The position numbers were made by a program, and so were the translations under genes. From NCBI GenBank assembly GCA_937915775.1, contig CALGGQ010000299.1, positions 1 through 7,405 on the forward strand: 7,405 bases of DNA, read 5' to 3'. The stretch comes from an uncultured Clostridia bacterium. GTDB taxonomy: Bacteria; Bacillota; Clostridia; Oscillospirales; Acutalibacteraceae. The notes under the pieces are model-generated. The model worked only from the letters and a program-made list of their open reading frames with translations, did no database searches and was not told where the DNA came from. Positions 1-6,185 of this stretch are shown here, in pieces (position 1 is the stretch's first letter; each line of letters starts with the position of its first letter).

Positions 1-34
1 CTAATATAAGCAACATGAGTGCAGAGTCTGATAA

Positions 35-505
35 TCAGATAGTTTCGGAAGAAGTATATACAGATGAATGATTGCATGTCATGTCAATTATTACGCTGAT
101 TCCTCTTTTCTTGCACTCAGCTAAAAGTTCTTCAAAGTCCACCATGCTGCCATAGTCGGGGTTAACATCATAGTAGTCATCAACATCGTATCCGTGGTAA
201 GACTGGGAAGGGAAAATCGGCAAAAGCCAAATTCCAGTTATCCCCAAATCATCAGTAGTCGAATCATCCCCATCATTTAAATAATCAAGTTTAGAAATTA
301 TTCCTTTAAAATCCCCAATACCATCTCCGTTTGAATCCGCAAAGGAACGAACAAAGATGCTATAATACACCCCCTGCTTAGGGCCTAAGGCAAGACCTTC
401 TGCAGTAGATGTAGTAGAAGTTTTTTTTGCCGACTGACAAGAAACAAGGGCAAGCAGGTAGGCAACAAGGGCAACAATAAAAGTTCTGTTTTTTTTCATA
501 GACAC
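35..505 (-). pseudogene. GH13 alpha-amylase family lipoprotein, N-terminal remnant
   Basis: Intact members hydrolyse alpha-glucans such as starch outside the cell. The product starts with a lipoprotein signal: basic MSMKKN, a hydrophobic stretch, then lipobox LVSC with the lipidated Cys at residue 23. A GH13 barrel begins at about residue 45 (GVYYSIFVRSF, NGDGIGDFKGI, GIWLLPIFPS, YHGYDVDDYYDVNPDYG), with conserved region I, DMTCNH, at residues 141-146. The frame stops ten residues later, at 35-37. The regions holding the catalytic Asp, Glu and second Asp are absent, so it cannot be an active amylase; family members usually exceed 450 residues. The other two frames of the first 34 bases show no recognisable continuation. 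The start is GTG at 503-505, six bases after GGAG; ATG at 497-499 is the alternative. The gene is AT-richer than its neighbours, and its lipobox resembles spirochaete as well as Firmicute lipoproteins, so transfer is possible. It could also be an assembly junction. Confidence 0.75.
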
Positions 506-550
506 TATTTTCTCCTATTCCTTTCCTATTTCCTATTCCATTCCTATCTT
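506..550 (-). repeat. Purine-rich tandem AGGAA/AATAGG leader
   Basis: Read on the minus strand, the 45 bases before the amylase start are almost pure purine and T, with the unit (A)ATAGGAA repeated imperfectly about four to five times. The last copy gives the GGAG used as ribosome binding site. Such runs expand and contract by slippage and offer several Shine-Dalgarno-like sites. No convincing promoter lies between this tract and the divergent gene at 594. Confidence 0.5.
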
Positions 551-593
551 TAGAACTGATAGTTAGCCGCCGCCGGATTATCAGGAGGATGTT

Positions 594-848
594 ATGAACA
601 AAATTACAGTCAAAATCAACGGAATGATGTGCGGTATGTGCGAAGCGCATATCAACGACACGATCAGAAAAGTATATCCCTCCGCAAAAAAAGTTGCCTC
701 CTCCTGTAAGAAGGGCGAATCGACCTTCCTTCTTGACGGCGAGGCTGACGAGGCAAAGCTCAAGGCAGCCATTGACGAAACGGGATATGAATTTCAATCA
801 ATGCAATCAGAGCCTTACAAAAAGAAAGGCTTGTTTAGGCAGAGTTAG
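594..848 (+). CDS. HMA-domain heavy-metal-binding protein (CopZ-like)
   Basis: An 84-residue soluble protein that is a single heavy-metal-associated (HMA) ferredoxin-like fold. The metal-binding loop is GMMCGMCEAH at residues 10-19, with Cys13 and Cys16 forming the MxCxxC site that binds Cu(I) or a similar soft metal in this family. A third Cys at residue 38 (SSCKKG) is extra to the motif. The rest (TFLLDGEADEAKLKAAIDETGYE) fits the usual strand-helix-strand end of the fold. The start is ATG at 594 behind a perfect AGGAGG six bases upstream. Such proteins hand copper to CopA-type ATPases or regulators, but no ATPase or regulator lies next to this one, so the metal and partner are inferred only from the family. 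The last residues (GLFRQS) and the stop codon are encoded by the left tip of the inverted-repeat element at 834-1113, so the native C-terminus was probably replaced. No clear promoter is visible upstream. Confidence 0.85.
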   Translation: MNKITVKINGMMCGMCEAHINDTIRKVYPSAKKVASSCKKGESTFLLDGEADEAKLKAAIDETGYEFQSMQSEPYKKKGLFRQS

Positions 849-1113
849 ATGAATCCAAACCGGTTTAAAATGGCAGATTTGCCTTATCTCTGCGTTAAAA
901 ATATTCGGAATACGCAAGTATTCCTGCGTTTTTTGCCTTGACCTAAACCAAATCTGCTCATTTTAAACTGCAAAGCACCAAAAACGCTTGGAGTTTAGAT
1001 GAAGTTTGGCTTTTGAGGTCGCAGCTTGGCTGGCGCCAAGCAAGAACAAAAACGTCAAAGTTCGCTTAAATACAGCGTTTTTGGCGGTTCGGATTCGTCT
1101 TGCTCTGCCTAAA
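834..1113. mobile_element. 280-bp Y-shaped inverted-repeat element (MITE-like or structured RNA)
   Basis: The ends 834-861 and 1086-1113 are imperfect terminal inverted repeats of 28 bp: 24 Watson-Crick pairs, two G-T pairs and two mismatches, with an outermost perfect block TTTAGGCAGAG. Inside are two arms. Arm A (863-968) has a base stem of 863-881 against 949-968, 19 pairs with one bulged T near 958, capped by a hairpin at 907-924 (GGAATAC, GCAA loop, GTATTCC). Arm B (978-1084) has an 11-pair base stem (CCAAAAACGCT with AGCGTTTTTGG), a weaker middle stem and a cap at 1024-1041 (GCTTGGC, TGGC loop, GCCAAGC). AAACCGGTTT at 857-866 is palindromic at the branch point. There is no open frame of note, no transposase and no clear target duplication. 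I do not recognise the family. It may be a transposase-dependent miniature element, a structured RNA or an elaborate bidirectional terminator. Confidence 0.7.
907..934 (+). terminator. Possible rho-independent terminator inside the element, for the HMA gene
   Basis: The apical hairpin of arm A (seven perfect pairs with a GCAA tetraloop, 907-924) is followed after TGCG by six T residues at 929-934. This could terminate rightward transcripts from the HMA gene. The four-base gap between stem and T-run is longer than ideal, so this is tentative. Confidence 0.35.
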
Positions 1114-2188
1114 TAACCGTTGCAATGACGTAGGCGAGGTAGCCGAAAATGGTGACGGCGCCCTGCCAGCGATGGAATTTCTTCGTGATAATCGTCGGCA
1201 CGACGGCAACGACAATCGCCGCCAGGCAGATGACCATATCAATCGTGACGGAGGAAGCGGACACTGCCAGCGCACTGCCGCCGTTTTTCATGGAAATAAA
1301 GGAGCAAATCGGCAGAATCAGCGACAGGTCGATGATGTTCGCGCCGAGAATATTGCCGACGGAGAGCGCGCCCTCTTTCTTGCGCAGCGCCGTAATTGTG
1401 GTGACGAGCTCCGGCAGAGAGGTGCCGATAGCAACGGCAAATACGCTGATGATACGCTGCGAAACGCCGATGCCCTCTGCGAGCTTTGTGCCGGCGTTAA
1501 CGAGCAGCTCCGCGCCGATGACGGTGCCTGCCGCTCCGAGAATGAACATGGCAATGTTCTTCACCCAGTCGCCCGTGGTGACGGTTTCCTTCGTCGGAAC
1601 AATGTCATCCTCTTCCTGCAGACCGATGTTATCCGGGCTCGGTTCAATCTGTACGTTGCTGTTTTTCATTGAGATATAGTTTTCAATGAAGAATACAATG
1701 AAGATAATAATCAATACGATAACGCCGATGTTGGAGAGGGAATAGTATTTCTGCGTTTCACCCTCGAAGGTCAGCATCTGCGTTTTGGTGAAAATGCAGC
1801 CGAGCACGAGCGTAGCGGAAGCGCAGAACATCAGCGTTGCCTTCGGGGCGAATTCCTTGCGCGTGACCGTAAACGGCATCACGAGGATGAAAAGCCCCAT
1901 AATAATGGAGGTGTTGGCGGTAACCGAGCCGATAGCGTTACCCGCCGCCATATCCACATTGCCCTTGACGGTTGCCGCGATGCTGACAATCATTTCCGGC
2001 AGGGTAGTGGCGATGGAGACAATCGTGGCACCGATAACAAATTTCGGCACGCCGAGCACCTCGGCTATCCAGCTTGCGCTGTCCACAAACCAGTCGCCGC
2101 CCTTGATAATCAGTACCAGCCCGACAACGAATAAAACAGCGTTGAGCCAGGTCGGTGAGGTAGCAAAAAAGTTTTCAATAAATTCCAT
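1109..2188 (-). CDS. CaCA-family sodium/calcium (or cation/proton) exchanger
   Basis: An integral membrane antiporter of the Ca2+:cation antiporter family (YrbG-like), exporting Ca2+ or a related cation against Na+, H+ or K+. It has about ten hydrophobic segments in two halves. Each half holds an alpha-repeat: the first at about residues 53-93 (GATIVSIATTLPEM, then GNAIGSVTANT), the second at about 253-290 (AIGTSLPELV, then GNILGANIIDLS). The conserved Glu of each LPE (about residues 65 and 260) is present, so it looks functional. An acidic hydrophilic loop at about 175-205 joins the halves. I chose ATG at 2186-2188 because AAGGA lies nine bases before it; ATG at 2195-2197 touches that same AAGGA and is too close. 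The length, 359 residues, is normal. The final TAG (1109-1111) lies in the right tip of the inverted-repeat element. Ion specificity cannot be read from sequence. Confidence 0.9.
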   Translation of the reverse strand: MEFIENFFATSPTWLNAVLFVVGLVLIIKGGDWFVDSASWIAEVLGVPKFVIGATIVSIATTLPEMIVSIAATVKGNVDMAAGNAIGSVTANTSIIMGLFILVMPFTVTRKEFAPKATLMFCASATLVLGCIFTKTQMLTFEGETQKYYSLSNIGVIVLIIIFIVFFIENYISMKNSNVQIEPSPDNIGLQEEDDIVPTKETVTTGDWVKNIAMFILGAAGTVIGAELLVNAGTKLAEGIGVSQRIISVFAVAIGTSLPELVTTITALRKKEGALSVGNILGANIIDLSLILPICSFISMKNGGSALAVSASSVTIDMVICLAAIVVAVVPTIITKKFHRWQGAVTIFGYLAYVIATVI

Positions 2189-2230
2189 AGTACCCATTCC
2201 TTTGCGATTTATTAAATATTACCATTTTTC

Positions 2231-2259
2231 AGTATACAATTTAGGGTTGCATTTGTCAA
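2231..2259 (-). promoter_or_regulatory. Sigma-A promoter of the exchanger gene
   Basis: On the minus strand, a perfect -35 TTGACA (2254-2259) is separated by 17 bases from a -10 TATACT (2231-2236). It lies about 40 bases upstream of the exchanger start. Confidence 0.8.
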
Positions 2260-2267
2260 TTTAGTTA

Positions 2268-2296
2268 TTGTCTATCGGGTGATTTTTTGCTATAAT
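2268..2296 (+). promoter_or_regulatory. Sigma-A promoter of the capA-like/glnA unit
   Basis: A -35 TTGTCT (2268-2273), a 17-base spacer and a perfect -10 TATAAT (2291-2296) preceded by TGC, giving an extended -10. It sits 33 bases before the start at 2330. Its -35 is eight bases from the -35 of the leftward promoter, so the two polymerases bind back to back. Confidence 0.8.
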
Positions 2297-2329
2297 GTTA
2301 ATACAATGAAAATAGGAGAGTAGGTTCTC

Positions 2330-3538
2330 ATGGCAAAAAAAGAGCAGAATTTCAAAAAATACCTGCCGATTATCATTCCTTTTATGGTGGCGGTGGCAGT
2401 GATTTCCGCTTTAGCGGTATCCGGCAAAATCGCCAAAACGACGAATTATCATTCCCCGACGGTTAGTAAGCAGCAGGCGGAGGAGGACAGCACAAGCGAT
2501 ACCACCCTGCCGCAGAATGCGAAGGTGACCATCGTCGCCGTCGGCGATAACCTGATTCACAACACCTGTATCAAGGCGGGCGAGCAGGAGGACGGCACGC
2601 TGGATTACAATTATTTCTATGATAACATCCGTGCCGATATTCAGGCGGCGGATATTGCCGCGATTAATCAGGAGACGATGCTCGGCGGCAGCAGCTTTGA
2701 ATATGCGGGCTATCCGATGTTCAATACCCCGTGGGAGGTCGGTGAAGCCGCCATTAATGCCGGCTTTGATATTTTTACCTGCGCGACCAATCATGCGATG
2801 GACGTCGGCAGCGCCGGCATTGAAAAGGAACTGGAATTCTTTTCCAAGCATCCCGAGGTGGTGCATCTCGGCACCAATGCCAGCGAAGAGGATTATAACA
2901 AAATCACTTATTACGACAAAAACGATATCAAGTTTGCCCTGCTGAATTACACCTACGGCACAAACGGTATCTCCATTCCCGAGGATAAACCGTATATCGT
3001 CAATCTGCTTGAGGAGCAGAAGGTCAGAAAGGATATCACTGAAGCGCGGCAGAATGCCGATGTGGTGATTGTGTTCCCGCACTGGGGTACGGAAAACAGC
3101 CACGATGTCAATGAGCAGCAGCGCAAATATGTCAGCATCTTTTCCGAGCTCGGCGTGGATATCGTTATCGGTACGCATCCGCATGTGCTGCAGGATGTGG
3201 AGTGGGTGACCAATGAGCAGACAGGGAAAAAGATGCTCGTGTATTATTCCATCGGCAACTTCATCAGCCATCAGGTGAATCTGAACCAGATGTGCGGCGG
3301 AATGGCGCAGATAACAGTGGAACGTATCGGCGGCGAAATCAGCATTACCGACGCGAAGCTGACGCCGGTGATTGACTACTATACCCGCAGTGACGGCAAG
3401 TACAAATTCAGCGTTTACAAATTAATGGATTATAATAACGACCTTGCTGCCTCGCAGGTACAGGACGGCGCTACCGTGGAGTATTTCACCGACCTGTCGA
3501 AAAAGGTTGTCAGTGAGGAATTCTTGAAACTTGACTAA
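2330..3538 (+). CDS. CapA-family (PGA_cap) membrane-anchored metallophosphatase-like protein
   Basis: A 402-residue protein with a short basic N-terminus, one membrane anchor or uncleaved signal at about residues 11-30, a low-complexity linker to about 64, and then a PGA_cap domain facing outside. Family motifs in order: VGDNLIH (Asp73), NQE (Asn113, Glu115), ATNHAMD (Asn154, His155), FPHWGTE (His251), GTHPHVLQ (His283, His285) and YSIGNF (307-311). These are the metal-ligand positions of the calcineurin-like fold this family shares. CapA of Bacillus anthracis takes part in poly-gamma-glutamate capsule transport or assembly, but many Clostridia carry lone copies of unproven function, and no capB, capC or capE lies here. 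The start is ATG at 2330 behind AGGAG at 2314-2318. It is the first gene after the rightward promoter and lies 18 bp ahead of glnA. Confidence 0.9.
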   Translation: MAKKEQNFKKYLPIIIPFMVAVAVISALAVSGKIAKTTNYHSPTVSKQQAEEDSTSDTTLPQNAKVTIVAVGDNLIHNTCIKAGEQEDGTLDYNYFYDNIRADIQAADIAAINQETMLGGSSFEYAGYPMFNTPWEVGEAAINAGFDIFTCATNHAMDVGSAGIEKELEFFSKHPEVVHLGTNASEEDYNKITYYDKNDIKFALLNYTYGTNGISIPEDKPYIVNLLEEQKVRKDITEARQNADVVIVFPHWGTENSHDVNEQQRKYVSIFSELGVDIVIGTHPHVLQDVEWVTNEQTGKKMLVYYSIGNFISHQVNLNQMCGGMAQITVERIGGEISITDAKLTPVIDYYTRSDGKYKFSVYKLMDYNNDLAASQVQDGATVEYFTDLSKKVVSEEFLKLD

Positions 3539-3556
3539 GAGATAAGGAGTACGCAT

Positions 3557-4900
3557 ATGACTAAGCATACAAAGGAGTCCATCCTCAGAGAAGCGAAGGA
3601 AAACGGTGTGGAGTTCGTCAGACTGCAGTTCACCGATTTATTCGGTATTATGAAAAACGTTTCCATCACCGTGTCGCAGCTTGAAAAGGCACTGAACAAT
3701 GAGTGTATGTTCGACGGTTCCTCAATTGACGGCTTCGTCCGTATTGATGAGAGCGATATGTATCTGCATCCGGATTATAACACCTGGGCGCTGTTTCCGT
3801 GGCGCAAGCACCACAATGCGCAGACCGGCAGGCTCATCTGCTCGGTCTATAAAGCCGATAATGAAACGCCGTTTGAGGGCGACCCGAGAAATGTGCTGCA
3901 GCGTGTGATTGACAGAGCGGCTGCGATGGGCTACGGCTTTAACGTGGGACCGGAATGCGAATTCTTCCTCTTTAAACTGGATGAGGACGGCAGACCGACG
4001 CTTGAGCCGGGCGACGAAGCCGGTTATTTTGACCTCAACCCGATTGACCACGGCGAAAACTGCCGCCGCGATATTTGCCTTGCCCTCGAAGAAATGGGCT
4101 ATACGATTGAAGCCGCGCACCACGAATGCGCCGAGGGGCAGCATGAAATTGACTTCCAGTTCGGCGATGTGATGACCTCCGCCGACCGTGTGATGACCTT
4201 TAAACACGTTGTCAAGACCTATGCCACGAAGCACGGTCTGCACGCAACCTTTATGCCCAAGCCGATTTACGGCATTGCCGGCAGCGGAATGCACACGAAT
4301 ATGTCGCTCTATGACCTCAAAACAGGCAAGAACGTGTTTGACGACCCGAACGGCGAGCTTGGTCTTTCTAAGGAAGCGCACGCCTTTATCGCCGGTATTC
4401 TGGCGCACGTGAAGGGCTTAACGGTGGTTGCCAACCCGACGGTCAATTCCTATAAACGACTGGTACCGGGCTATGAAGCGCCGACCTACCTTTCCTGGTC
4501 AACGTCTAACAGAAGCGTGCTGGTGCGTGTTCCCGCCTCCCGCGGCAAGGGAACCAGAGTGGAGCTGCGCTCGCCGGACCCGACCTGTAATCCGTATCTG
4601 GAGATGGCGCTGTGCCTTTCCGCCGGTTTGGACGGGATTGAAAAGGGTCTGACGCCACCGGCGCCGATTGATTACAATGTGTTCAATATGTCCGATAAGG
4701 AGCTTGGCAAGGCAAGCGTTGACTCGCTGCCCGCGTCCTTAGAGGAGGCCGTAAAGGCTGCCGAAGCGGACCCGCTGATTAAGGAAACGCTCGGCGAGCA
4801 CGTATATAACAATTATATCGAGGGTAAAAAGCGCGAATGGAAAGAGTATTCCATGCAGGTAACGCGCTGGGAGACCGACAGATATATGATGAATTATTAA
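3557..4900 (+). CDS. glnA: Glutamine synthetase, type I-alpha
   Basis: Makes glutamine from glutamate, ammonia and ATP in the cytoplasm as a dodecamer, the entry point of nitrogen assimilation. At 447 residues it has the length of Bacillus GlnA (444). Visible signatures: DGSSIDGF (53-60), the Glu-rich active site around GPECEFF (131-137) and EGQHEIDFQF (193-202), the ATP-binding GSGMHTNMSL (242-251), the flap NPTVNSYKRLVPGYEAP (293-309) and RVELRSPDPTCNPYLEM (334-350). The adenylylated-Tyr motif of enterobacterial GSI-beta is missing (NMSDKEL at 377-383), so this is GSI-alpha, controlled by feedback and not adenylylation. Arg62 matches Bacillus Arg62, which is needed for glutamine feedback inhibition, and Glu307 fits Bacillus Glu304. 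AAGGAG lies seven bases before the start. It follows the capA-like gene by 18 bp and probably shares its promoter. I see no GlnR-like operator or glnR gene nearby. Confidence 0.98.
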   Translation: MTKHTKESILREAKENGVEFVRLQFTDLFGIMKNVSITVSQLEKALNNECMFDGSSIDGFVRIDESDMYLHPDYNTWALFPWRKHHNAQTGRLICSVYKADNETPFEGDPRNVLQRVIDRAAAMGYGFNVGPECEFFLFKLDEDGRPTLEPGDEAGYFDLNPIDHGENCRRDICLALEEMGYTIEAAHHECAEGQHEIDFQFGDVMTSADRVMTFKHVVKTYATKHGLHATFMPKPIYGIAGSGMHTNMSLYDLKTGKNVFDDPNGELGLSKEAHAFIAGILAHVKGLTVVANPTVNSYKRLVPGYEAPTYLSWSTSNRSVLVRVPASRGKGTRVELRSPDPTCNPYLEMALCLSAGLDGIEKGLTPPAPIDYNVFNMSDKELGKASVDSLPASLEEAVKAAEADPLIKETLGEHVYNNYIEGKKREWKEYSMQVTRWETDRYMMNY

Positions 4901-4916
4901 TTCCGATAAACAACAG

Positions 4917-4937
4917 CGGGCGGATTTCCGCCCGTTT
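4917..4937 (+). terminator. Hairpin after glnA
   Basis: A perfect seven-pair GC stem (CGGGCGG, loop ATTT, CCGCCCG) followed by only TTT. It lies 16 bases past the glnA stop and 17 bases before the next start. The short T-run suggests partial termination, and the gene behind it shows no promoter of its own. Confidence 0.6.
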
Positions 4938-4954
4938 GCCATTGGTGAAGCAAG

Positions 4955-6160
4955 ATGAAATATTTACAGGAATACCTTGATACATACGGCGATATCAGCT
5001 TTCGGGACAAGCCGTTTAACGAGGTGGACAATTTAATCTTTTCCCAGCTGATTTATAACGATTTCGGCACGATTGTCGAGCAGGATAAGCGCGTGTTCCT
5101 CAGCGATGCAGCGGCTGAATTTGCCGCGCAGCATCCCGAGGAGAAAATAGACACGCTGCTTGATGTTGCCAAACGGGCGGCGCGCTTGTTGGCGCTTGTC
5201 GGCAAAAAGCGACGCTACAGCGGCACCGTCATCTGCAACTATATCAACAACATCAGCGATGCGATTGACAAGCAGATTTGCGCTGCAAGCTTCATCACCT
5301 CCGACGGGGCAATGATGGTGGCGTTTCGCGGCACAGATGCGACGGTTGCGGGGTTTAAGGAGTCCGCTATGCTGGCATATATGTTTCCGGTTCCGGCGCA
5401 GATTGAAGCGCTGCATTACTTCCAGGAATCGGCGATGCTGCACAGAGGAAAGGTGCGCCTTTGCGGTCATTCCAAGGGCGGCAACCTCGCTATTTTTGCA
5501 GCGGTCAACTGCTCCAATTCGCTGAAAAAGAAAATAGACACGGTTTATGCGTTTGATGCGCCGGGCTTCCCGGAATGGTTTTTTGAGCGCTACGATTATC
5601 AGCAGATTCGCGACAGTCTGCATATCGTCAACCCGAGCAATTCGATTGTCGGCAGAGCACTGGCGATGGAAAAGGAGCCGGAGCTGGTTATCAGCACCGC
5701 CAAGCGCGGCAGGCAGCACAACGTTGCCACCTGGGTGATTGAGGACGACGGCTTTGCAAGGGCGGAGGCGTATACAGAGGAATCGGATAAGCTCGGCGCT
5801 TATGTCAATGACTTGGTGGCGTACATCGGCGATGAGGACTTAGAGGTCTTTTATGATGCGCTGGAGCAGACCGCAAACCAGCTGGGTATTTCCGATTTTT
5901 ACGATTTGAAGGAAGTCGATACCAACCTGGTATTCATCATCATTGATTCTATTCAGACGCTGAATCCCGAGCAGAAAAAGCGCTTTAGAGCGCTTGTGAT
6001 GAAGGTGGCGTCCGATGCTGCAAAGGACTATATGTCCGGCGCGGCAACCTGGGCAAAAGGCAAGGTCAAAACGATTTCGCAGAAACTGCCGTTCGTGGGT
6101 AAAAACAAGGAAGAAAAAGCGGAAAGCACAGATACAGTACAAACAGAAACGGACGGGTAA
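4955..6160 (+). CDS. Mbeg1-like (DUF2974) alpha/beta-hydrolase protein
   Basis: A 401-residue cytoplasmic-looking protein of the Mbeg1-like/DUF2974 family, related to class 3 lipases; substrate unknown. It has the family N-terminus (NEVDNLIFSQLIYNDF, residues 22-37), an oxyanion-type strand VAFRGTD (122-128) and the nucleophile elbow GHSKGGN (171-177) with candidate Ser173. The following strand, YAFDAPGF, contains Asp201, and HNVATW contains His255, the likely catalytic His by position. There is no signal peptide or membrane span. The last ~25 residues are rich in Lys, Glu and Thr and probably disordered. The start at 4955 has only a weak GGTGA six bases upstream. It sits just behind the glnA hairpin, so expression may depend on read-through. 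Its stop codon lies in the loop of a second hairpin. The family is widespread in Clostridia, and I cannot name its substrate. Confidence 0.85.
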   Translation: MKYLQEYLDTYGDISFRDKPFNEVDNLIFSQLIYNDFGTIVEQDKRVFLSDAAAEFAAQHPEEKIDTLLDVAKRAARLLALVGKKRRYSGTVICNYINNISDAIDKQICAASFITSDGAMMVAFRGTDATVAGFKESAMLAYMFPVPAQIEALHYFQESAMLHRGKVRLCGHSKGGNLAIFAAVNCSNSLKKKIDTVYAFDAPGFPEWFFERYDYQQIRDSLHIVNPSNSIVGRALAMEKEPELVISTAKRGRQHNVATWVIEDDGFARAEAYTEESDKLGAYVNDLVAYIGDEDLEVFYDALEQTANQLGISDFYDLKEVDTNLVFIIIDSIQTLNPEQKKRFRALVMKVASDAAKDYMSGAATWAKGKVKTISQKLPFVGKNKEEKAESTDTVQTETDG

Positions 6161-6173
6161 TTGCCCGTCCGTT
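6148..6173. terminator. Bidirectional hairpin between convergent genes
   Basis: A perfect ten-pair stem (AACGGACGGG with CCCGTCCGTT) and a six-base loop containing the hydrolase stop codon (6158-6160). It lies between the rightward hydrolase gene and the leftward reductase gene, whose stop is at 6186, so one palindrome can serve both. Neither side has a long T-run, so termination strength is uncertain. Confidence 0.65.
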
Positions 6174-6185
6174 AATTCTATATTG

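Noticed and set aside
1..60. Group I or II intron inserted after the NHSS codons of the amylase
   Set aside because: The sequence after the break (GTATATAC on the minus strand) lacks the group II GUGYG start, and too little sequence is present to see any intron structure.
28..584. 9-bp inverted repeat GATTATCAG flanking the amylase remnant (28-36 and 576-584)
   Set aside because: A 9-bp match within some 600 bases is expected by chance about once, and there is no target duplication or transposase.
834..1113. CRISPR array or tandem repeat
   Set aside because: The repeats are inverted and nested, not regularly spaced direct repeats with spacers.
1149..1679. Plus-strand frames opposite the exchanger
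   Set aside because: The minus strand encodes both alpha-repeats of a CaCA exchanger with a promoter and ribosome site; the plus frames have neither.
2411..3271. Long open frame on the minus strand opposite the capA-like gene
   Set aside because: It has no ribosome site, no recognisable domain, and lies wholly antisense to a gene with all family motifs. It results from the GC-biased codon use of the plus strand.
3722..4408. 228-codon minus-strand frame inside glnA
   Set aside because: Antisense to the core of glutamine synthetase, with composition typical of a shadow frame.
5033..5719. 228-codon minus-strand frame inside the hydrolase gene
   Set aside because: Antisense to the gene carrying GHSKGGN; no start context or known motif.
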